Assembly: GCA_016720825.1 (NCBI GenBank)
Contig: JADKJV010000004.1
Coordinates: forward strand, 1-64,000
DNA from: Chitinophagaceae bacterium
Lineage (GTDB): Bacteria > Bacteroidota > Bacteroidia > Chitinophagales > Chitinophagaceae
Reading direction: 5' to 3'
Length of the DNA stretch: 64,000 nucleotides
A model generated the notes under the pieces. That model worked only from the letters and a program-made list of their open reading frames with translations, was not told the DNA's origin and ran no database searches. Shown here one piece after another: positions 58,204 to 64,000 of this stretch. The position numbers and the translations under genes are program-made. The first letter of the stretch is position 1. Each line of letters opens with the position of its first letter.

Positions 58204-59628
58204 TCAGGCAAACGCTTCAGCAGTTTCAGTTTTTTGGGTAAGCAGGGTACGCACATCAGTAATTACACCGGTAACAGCAGCAGCTGCAGCTGTGAGGGGA
58301 CTGGCCAGTAACGTTCTGGCACCCGCACCCTGGCGGCCTTCGAAATTCCGGTTGCTGGTGCTCACGCAATATTTACCAGCCGGAATTTTATCTTCATTCA
58401 TACCGAGACAGGCACTGCATCCGGGCTGGCGCAACTGAAACCCGGCTTTTTCAAAAATCTTATCAATGCCTTCGGCCCGGGCCTGTGCTTCTACTTTGCG
58501 GCTGCCGGGTACAATCCACACTTCCACACCATCTGCTTTCTTTTTGCCTTTTACAAATTCAGCCACGAGTCTCAGGTCTTCGAGGCGGGAATTAGTACAG
58601 CTGCCGATAAATACATAGTCCACTTTTTTACCTAACAGGGATTCACCGGCTTCAAAACCCATGTAGGCCAGTGATTTTTCAAAAGCGGTTTTTTCTTCAG
58701 TACCATTTGGAACAGGAATAGGCGCATTAACCGCTATTCCCATTCCGGGGTTGGTTCCCCAGGTTATCATAGGTTCAATATCTTCTGCGCGGAAGGTGTA
58801 TTCTTTATCGAAAGCCGCGTCATCATCACTGAACAATTTTTTCCATTTAGCGAGTGCCGGTTCCCAGGCTTCACCACCGGGAGCAAACTGGCGTCCTTTG
58901 ATATAACTGAAAGTCGTTTCATCCGGGGCGATCATCCCGCAACGGGCACCCATTTCAATACTCATATTACAGATCGTCATCCTCGCTTCCATACTCAGCG
59001 AACGGATGGCGCTGCCCGCAAATTCAACGGCATAACCGGTAGCACCGGCTGCTGTGATCTGTGACAGTATATATAAAACAATATCTTTTGAACTGACACC
59101 TTCGGATAATTCACCATCCACACTGATACGCATCAGTTTTGGTTTACTCTGCAATAAACACTGTGATGCAAAAACCATTTCCACTTCACTGGTTCCAATG
59201 CCAAAGGCGATTGAACCAAATGCACCGTGTGTGGATGTATGACTGTCGCCGCAAACGATCGTCATGCCTGGTTGTGTAACACCCAGTTCTGGCCCGATCA
59301 CATGCACAATACCCTGGAAAGGATGACCCAATCCGTATAAGGCAATACCCTGTGCCGCACAGTTGGTATGCAATACTTCCACCTGCAGCCGCGATAACTC
59401 TTCTTTGATCGGCAGGTGCTGGTTCAGCGTGGGTACGTTGTGATCTGCTGTGGCAATCGTTTGTGCAGGACGGAAAACGGGAATTCCCCTTTTCTGCAAA
59501 CCCGTAAATGCCTGCGGGCTGGTTACCTCATGGATAAAATGCCTGTCTATATATAATACAGCCGGTCCTCCGGGGATTTCTTTCACCACGTGATGTTCCC
59601 AGATTTTTTCAAATAGTGTTTTGCCCAT
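58204..59628 (-). CDS. leuC: 3-isopropylmalate dehydratase large subunit
   Basis: 474 residues, an aconitase-type protein with a 4Fe-4S cluster. Cluster Cys are in YVFIGSCTNSRLEDLR and QPGCSACLGMNED. Other blocks are TATADHNVPT-like IATADHNVPTLNQHL, TIVCGDSHTSTHGAFGSIAF and ARCGMIAPDETTFSY. It isomerises 2- to 3-isopropylmalate with LeuD. The start is 1 base after the leuA stop. Confidence 0.96.
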   Translation of the reverse strand: MGKTLFEKIWEHHVVKEIPGGPAVLYIDRHFIHEVTSPQAFTGLQKRGIPVFRPAQTIATADHNVPTLNQHLPIKEELSRLQVEVLHTNCAAQGIALYGLGHPFQGIVHVIGPELGVTQPGMTIVCGDSHTSTHGAFGSIAFGIGTSEVEMVFASQCLLQSKPKLMRISVDGELSEGVSSKDIVLYILSQITAAGATGYAVEFAGSAIRSLSMEARMTICNMSIEMGARCGMIAPDETTFSYIKGRQFAPGGEAWEPALAKWKKLFSDDDAAFDKEYTFRAEDIEPMITWGTNPGMGIAVNAPIPVPNGTEEKTAFEKSLAYMGFEAGESLLGKKVDYVFIGSCTNSRLEDLRLVAEFVKGKKKADGVEVWIVPGSRKVEAQARAEGIDKIFEKAGFQLRQPGCSACLGMNEDKIPAGKYCVSTSNRNFEGRQGAGARTLLASPLTAAAAAVTGVITDVRTLLTQKTETAEAFA

Positions 59629-59629
59629 G

Positions 59630-60798
59630 TTATGCTACTGCTGATTGCGTTTGATATTGATTGGCCATGGCCTGCAGGTCGTGGTCTTCCACTTCTTTTT
59701 TCTGATCAGCCACTTTCAGGAAGTTTGTATATAGTACGTCCACATCATTGCGGTCGAACTGGAATCCGAGTTTCTGGAAACGGTAAGCGAGTGCGCTGCG
59801 TCCGCTTCTGGCAGTCAGTACGATTTTAGAACTGTCCGCACCGACTTCTTCTGGATTGATAATTTCATACGTCAGTGCATCTTTCAAAAATCCATCCTGG
59901 TGAATACCTGATGAATGGGAAAAGGCATTACTGCCAACGATGGCTTTATTCGGTTGAACCGGCATCCGCATGGTATCGGAATGCGGCGGCTCATCGGATT
60001 CAGTTGTTTCGCTTCAATGCCGGTATAAAAACCGAGGTCTATATGCTGTCGGATAATCATCACCACTTCTTCCAGGGATGTATTACCGGCTCTTTCACCC
60101 AAACCATTAATAGTACATTCAACCTGGCGGGCTCCTGCAATCACACCGGCAATGGAATTGGCTGTTGCCAGACCAAGGTCATTGTGGCAATGACAAGAGA
60201 TAATCGCTTTATCAATATTCGGAACGTTGTTCACGAGGTAAGCAATTTTTTCACCGTACTGGTGGGGGAGGCAATAGCCTGTTGTGTCAGGGATATTTAC
60301 CACGGTGGCCCCGGCTTTAATCACCGCTTCAATCACGCGCGCGAGGTAATCGTTATCTGTACGGCCTGCATCTTCTGCATAAAATTCAATATCATCGGTA
60401 AAACGGCGTGCCCATTTCACACACTGCACGGCTCTATCCAGGATATCTTCCCGGGTGGAATTGAATTTGGATTTGATGTGGAAATCAGAAGTGCCGATAC
60501 CGGTATGGATCCTCGGACGCGCCGCATGCTTGAGTGCTGCAGCGGCCACTTCAATGTCATTCAGCACCGCACGGCTGAGACCGCAAACAGTTGCGTCTTT
60601 CACCGCCCTCGCAATCTGGCTCACCGATTCAAAATCACCGGGCGACGAAACCGGGAATCCGGCTTCAATAATATCCACTCCCAGCGCTTCGAGTTCCAGC
60701 GCGAGTTCCAGTTTTTCACTGCTGTTGAGCTTGCATCCGGGAACCTGTTCGCCATCCCGGAGTGTAGTGTCAAAAATGTGGACTTTACCGTCGGACAT
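59630..60798 (-). CDS. leuA: 2-isopropylmalate synthase, short form, one frameshift
   Basis: 389 residues after repair. HIFDTTLRDGEQVPGCKLNS, FPVSSPGDFESV, FYAEDAGRTDNDYLARVIEA, INIPDTTG-like VNIPDTTGYCLPHQYGEKIA and CHCHNDLGLATANSIAGVIA then GLGERAGNTSLEEVVMI give the catalytic TIM barrel. The frame breaks at 59979-59982: NPMSRRI should run SDTMRMPVQPNKAIVGSNAF, needing one extra T. The C-terminal allosteric (LeuA dimer) domain of ~120 residues is absent; the protein ends in QYQTQSAVA. Leucine feedback by the usual route may therefore be missing. The ATG at 60798 (MSDGKVH) is preferred over upstream in-frame codons. Confidence 0.92.
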
Positions 60799-60823
60799 AT
60801 TTGGAGAAATAAAATGATGAGAT

Positions 60824-60889
60824 AAAAATGCAGGTGGCTTATTTTTGTGTGGCTTGCTGTTCACACAAATAACAAACAACCTGCACCTT
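60824..60889 (-). terminator. Possible attenuator hairpin upstream of leuA
   Basis: RNA AAGGUGCAGGU (60889-60879) can pair with ACCUGCAUUUUU (60835-60824), 11 pairs with two G-U. The loop contains a second hairpin, UUUGUGUG/CACACAAA (60842-60869), and the closing arm is U-rich. It lies 26 bases before the leuA ATG. Weaker than the ilv terminator. Confidence 0.35.
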
Positions 60890-60920
60890 AAAAGTACCTT
60901 AACAGAAGGGGTAGGGGAAA

Positions 60921-60956
60921 TCATAATAACGCCGGAATTACACCGCTTAAACCCAT
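60921..60956 (-). CDS. Possible short leader ORF upstream of leuA
   Basis: ATG at 60956 to TGA at 60921 encodes MGLSGVIPALL, with Val-Ile in the middle and Leu-Leu (TTA TTA) just before the stop. It is followed by the hairpin at 60824-60889. A chance ORF of this size is quite possible; only its position and codon content support it. Confidence 0.25.
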   Translation of the reverse strand: MGLSGVIPALL

Positions 60957-61009
60957 TCTGATTCGCTGAAACCCTTGACAGTAAAGGGTTTTAAATTTTT
61001 TGAATTACG

Positions 61010-62566
61010 ATGCCCAACCGCCAGACAGATGCCCTTTTTCAGCTCGTGAAGTCGCTCGGTAAGAGCGAAAAGCGGAATTTTAAGCTATTTGTAAAGCGGA
61101 ACACCGACAGCGATGAACTGAAAATCATCCGCCTGTTTGATGCGCTGGAGAAAATGCAGGAGTACGATGAGGCCAGCCTGCTGAAGAAAAATAAGTCCAT
61201 CCGCAAACAGCAGCTGAGTAATATCAAAGCCCATTTATACAAACAGCTGTTAGCGAGTTTACGGATTATCCGGGATGAAAATAATGTTGATCTGCAGCTG
61301 CACGAACAAATGGATCATGCGCGGATCCTGTTTAATAAAGGCCTTTACCTGCAATCCCTCAAACAACTGGATAAATTAAAAGAGACGGCCAGGGCCTACC
61401 ACCAGCTGACTTATTTACAGCAAGCCCTGTTTTTTGAAAAGAAAATTGAAGCATTATATATTACCCGGAGTATGCAGGACAGGGCCGATAAATTGTCGGC
61501 CGAATCAGATGCAGTGAACACCGCATTGAACCTGGTGAACCAGTTATCGAATTTATCCCTGCAATTATACAGCTGGTATATCCGGCATGGTCATGCCAGG
61601 AACAGCCAGGACATGCAGAATATCCGCGATTATTTCAACAGCCATCTTCCGCCGGAAGTTACTGCTGCAAGCGGCTTTTATGAAAAACTCTATCTCTGCC
61701 AGAGTTACTGCTGGTATGCATTTATCCGAAAGGATTTCCTGCAGTATTACCGCTATTCCCAGAAATGGGCTGACCTGTTTGAACAATATCCCGGTCTGCT
61801 GAAAGTGGAAACAGCCAGTTATATCAAAGGCATGCATAACCTGATGAGCGCGCATTTTAATTTGCTCAACATAAAAGGACTTGCAGAAACCATCAGGCAG
61901 TTTGAACAGTTTACTAAAACAAAACTGGTACAGCAATACGAGAATAACAGGATCATTGCTTACCAGTACTTATATACTTCACGCATCAATCTGTATTTCC
62001 TGCAGGGACAATTCACCAAGGGACTCCGGCTTGTTCCTTTCCTGGAGGATATGCTGAAGAAATATGAACCTTACCTGGATACCCACCGGGTGATGGTATT
62101 TTATTATAAGATTGCCTGTTTGTATTTCGGCAGCGGCAACAATGAAAAAGCCATTGATTACCTGAACCGGATTATCAACCAAAAAGGCGATCTCCGCACC
62201 GACCTGCAATGTTATGCCCGTCTCCTGCACCTGATTGCCCACTACGAACTCGGGAATTTCGAATTGCTGGAGTACCTTATTAAATCAGTATATCGATATA
62301 TGTCCAAAATGGGTAATCTCACCCAGGTGGAAGAGGTGATGTTTGGTTTCCTCCGCCAGTCATTCCGTGTGGGCGCCCATGCCCTCAAACCCGAATTTGA
62401 AAAACTCCTCGTCAAGCTCCGCAAATTTGAAGGCAATCCCCTCGAAAGCCGGGCCTTTGTATACCTCGACGTCATTTCCTGGCTCGAAAGCAAGATCAGC
62501 GGGGTGCATGTGCAGGATATAATGAGGGAGAAGTTTATGCTGGGGAAGAGGAAGGTGAGTCGTTAA
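61010..62566 (+). CDS. Conserved alpha-helical protein, unknown function
   Basis: 518 residues, no signal or membrane segment. Almost wholly helical and rich in Tyr, Leu, Gln and Lys, with TPR-like pairs (ILFNKGLYLQSLKQLDKLKE, ACLYFGSGNNEKAIDYLNRI). The N-terminus PNRQTDALFQLVKSLGKSEK recurs in a Bacteroidota-specific family I know only as hypothetical. It is divergent from leuA, with which it shares the ~210-base space. Cytosolic scaffold or regulator is a guess only. Confidence 0.75.
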   Translation: MPNRQTDALFQLVKSLGKSEKRNFKLFVKRNTDSDELKIIRLFDALEKMQEYDEASLLKKNKSIRKQQLSNIKAHLYKQLLASLRIIRDENNVDLQLHEQMDHARILFNKGLYLQSLKQLDKLKETARAYHQLTYLQQALFFEKKIEALYITRSMQDRADKLSAESDAVNTALNLVNQLSNLSLQLYSWYIRHGHARNSQDMQNIRDYFNSHLPPEVTAASGFYEKLYLCQSYCWYAFIRKDFLQYYRYSQKWADLFEQYPGLLKVETASYIKGMHNLMSAHFNLLNIKGLAETIRQFEQFTKTKLVQQYENNRIIAYQYLYTSRINLYFLQGQFTKGLRLVPFLEDMLKKYEPYLDTHRVMVFYYKIACLYFGSGNNEKAIDYLNRIINQKGDLRTDLQCYARLLHLIAHYELGNFELLEYLIKSVYRYMSKMGNLTQVEEVMFGFLRQSFRVGAHALKPEFEKLLVKLRKFEGNPLESRAFVYLDVISWLESKISGVHVQDIMREKFMLGKRKVSR

Positions 62567-62567
62567 T

Positions 62568-62778
62568 CAGTGAGCAGATGCTGTAATCTGGCTATTGGCT
62601 ATTAGCTATTGGCCATTAGCCAACAGCTAACAGCCCAAAGCCTGCCAAGCTGTGAACAACTCGTTCGTATTAGTCGCTCGTCAGTGAGTAAATGCTGTAA
62701 TCTGGCGATTGGCTCTTAGCCAACAGTCAACAGCCAAGGGCCAATAGCTGGCAAACCTGTGAACAACTCGTTCGTATT
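62568..62778. repeat. Tandem duplicated unit with GGCTATTAGC words
   Basis: Two direct copies, 62568-62671 and 62682-62778, each begin CAGTGAG...ATGCTGTAATCTGG and end CTGTGAACAACTCGTTCGTATT; the start-to-start distance is 114 bases. Inside each are GGCTATTGGCTATTAGC words and a partial reverse complement (AACAGCCAAGGGCCAATAGC). The unit fills the gap before carA. Confidence 0.85.
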
Positions 62779-62805
62779 TCCTCCCTCCATAACCCCGATA
62801 ATCAG

Positions 62806-62813
62806 TAATTTTG
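62806..62813 (+). promoter_or_regulatory. carA promoter, -7 element TAATTTTG
   Basis: This is an exact TAnnTTTG match 25 bases before the carA ATG, just after the tandem repeat. No clear -33 TTG is seen. Confidence 0.5.
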
Positions 62814-62838
62814 CACGGTTTATTTCAACCCCAAGCCC

Positions 62839-63945
62839 ATGCATGATAAAACAATTCCCGCAGTATTAGTTCTGGCCGACGGCACCGTGGTACACGGCAA
62901 GGCTTTTGGCGCTATTGGCACCACAACTGGTGAGATCTGTTTCAACACAGGTATGACCGGTTACCAGGAAGTGTTTACTGACCCCAGTTATTTTGGCCAG
63001 ATCCTGATCATGAACAGTGCGCATATCGGGAATTACGGGGTGATGGACGCTGATGTGGAATCTGATTCCGTAAAAATAAACGGATTGATCGGCCGGAACC
63101 TGGAAGAACAGTATTCCCGGAAAATGGCCAATGGTTCCCTGCACGATTATATGGTTGCTAATAAAATTGTTTCCATCGAAGGGGTGGACACCCGTGCACT
63201 GGTGGCACATATCCGCACCAAAGGCGCCATGAACTGCATCATCTCTTCAGAAACAACTGATGTGGAAGCCCTGAAAAAACAACTGGCTGCTGTACCGGAT
63301 ATGGATGGTCTTGAACTGGCTTCCAAAGTAAGCACCACAAAGGCTTATGAAATGGGTGACCCTGCATCCCCGGTTCGTATTGCCGTTATGGATTATGGCG
63401 TGAAGCAGCATATCCTTTCCTGCATGACCAGCCGCGGGGCTTATTTAAAAGTATTCCCTGCTAAAACTTCCTTTGCGGAAGTAAAGCAATTCAATCCTGC
63501 CGGCTATTTTATTTCCAACGGTCCCGGCGATCCCGCTGCCATGGATTATGCCATCAGCACCGTTAAAGAAATACTCGCCGAAAACAAACCTGTATTCGGT
63601 ATCTGTCTCGGCCACCAGTTACTGGCCCTGGCCAATAATATTCCCACATTCAAAATGCACCACGGCCACCGCGGACTCAATCACCCGGTGAAAAACCTGC
63701 AAACAGGTTTGTCTGAAATCACAACCCAAAACCACGGTTTTGGTGTGCAGCCTGACGCGGTGAAAAAAGCAGATCATATTGAAATAACGCACGTAAACCT
63801 GAACGACCAGTCTATTGAAGGTATCCGTGTGAAAGGCAAGCCTGCCTTCTCGGTGCAGTACCATCCGGAAAGTACGCCGGGGCCGCATGACAGCAGGTAC
63901 TTATTCGATGATTTCATCGGGGAGATAAAGGCTTCGTTATCCTGA
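62839..63945 (+). CDS. carA: Carbamoyl-phosphate synthase small subunit
   Basis: 368 residues, full length. The N-terminal CPSase_sm domain has FNTGMTGYQEVFTDPSYFGQ and GVDTRALVAHIRTKGAMN. The glutaminase domain has the nucleophile Cys in FGICLGHQLLALAN, then HHGHRGLNHPV, and the His/Glu pair in VQYHPESTPGPHDS. It supplies ammonia for carbamoyl phosphate in arginine and pyrimidine synthesis. carB is not in the window. Confidence 0.97.
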   Translation: MHDKTIPAVLVLADGTVVHGKAFGAIGTTTGEICFNTGMTGYQEVFTDPSYFGQILIMNSAHIGNYGVMDADVESDSVKINGLIGRNLEEQYSRKMANGSLHDYMVANKIVSIEGVDTRALVAHIRTKGAMNCIISSETTDVEALKKQLAAVPDMDGLELASKVSTTKAYEMGDPASPVRIAVMDYGVKQHILSCMTSRGAYLKVFPAKTSFAEVKQFNPAGYFISNGPGDPAAMDYAISTVKEILAENKPVFGICLGHQLLALANNIPTFKMHHGHRGLNHPVKNLQTGLSEITTQNHGFGVQPDAVKKADHIEITHVNLNDQSIEGIRVKGKPAFSVQYHPESTPGPHDSRYLFDDFIGEIKASLS

Positions 63946-63948
63946 TTT

Positions 63949-64000
63949 TTTTTTACCACTAAGCGCACTAAGAAATACAGGGCCACAACGTATTCACCTT
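63949..64000. repeat. CACAAAG-type repeat, copy 7 (left arm, cut by window edge)
   Basis: TTTTTTTACCACTAAGCGCACTAAG follows the carA stop by a few bases, a CACTAAG variant of the left arm seen elsewhere. The right arm would lie beyond the window. Confidence 0.5.

Noticed and set aside
60799..60924. Longer leuA start at 60924
   Set aside because: The 42 extra codons have no homology and run through the hairpin region; MSDGKVHIFDTTLRDGEQ is the normal start.

Overview
The window looks like a chromosomal segment of a Bacteroidota, most likely Chitinophagaceae. The grounds are a TonB-dependent receptor with a CarboxypepD_reg-like N-terminus, a DUF5686 outer-membrane protein, a propeller-sensor LytS kinase with a LytTR regulator, Kelch and FG-GAP proteins sharing the NVGIGT N-terminal module, TAnnTTTG-type -7 promoter elements, and few Shine-Dalgarno sequences. 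The genus cannot be fixed from the sequence. No rRNA, tRNA, CRISPR array, transposase or prophage gene was seen.

Layout. 1-2.8 kb (-): TauE/SafE exporter (cut by the edge), ppa, crcB, a lipoprotein, phoH. 3.3-12.9 kb: DUF5686 protein, TonB-dependent receptor, rpe, TPR lipoprotein, PD40 propeller protein, metzincin-like lipoprotein, small di-His membrane protein. 13.2-19.7 kb: a decayed FG-GAP gene, a two-component pair, a phosphoesterase. 20-28.7 kb: homogentisate dioxygenase, then a TetR-controlled efflux operon (TetR, TolC, HlyD, two ABC ATPases, two ABC-2 permeases) interrupted by an inverted-repeat element carrying a four-helix-bundle (S23/IVP) gene. 29-30.2 kb: a Kelch gene between two ~175-bp direct repeats. 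31-35 kb: infA-rpmJ-rpsM-rpsK-rpsD-rpoA-rplQ. 35.2-39.7 kb: ppc (3' end missing), aguB, aguA. 39.7-60.8 kb (-): leuACDB, ilvEDBNCA, gltBD, amtB and a porin, all on one strand. 61-64 kb (+): a conserved helical protein and carA.

The minus-strand block joins branched-chain amino acid synthesis to nitrogen assimilation: AmtB imports ammonium, GltBD makes glutamate, and IlvE uses glutamate as amino donor. Between leuB and ilvE is a compact attenuator: a -7 promoter element, a 33-codon leader ORF with an Ile3-Val4-Ile3 run, an antiterminator arm inside the last leader codons, and a GC-rich terminator 18 nt before ilvE. This is the best supported regulatory find.

Two other themes run through the window. 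First, the intergenic spaces hold many long inverted repeats built from short permuted words (at least seven families), some inside the ribosomal and efflux operons. Second, many conserved genes carry one-base indels (rpsK, amtB x3, gltD x2, gltB, ilvB, leuA, aguB, the TonB receptor, the DUF5686 gene and the S23 gene). Because an essential ribosomal gene is hit, sequence error is the simplest explanation, and these genes are annotated as full-length loci with the shift noted.
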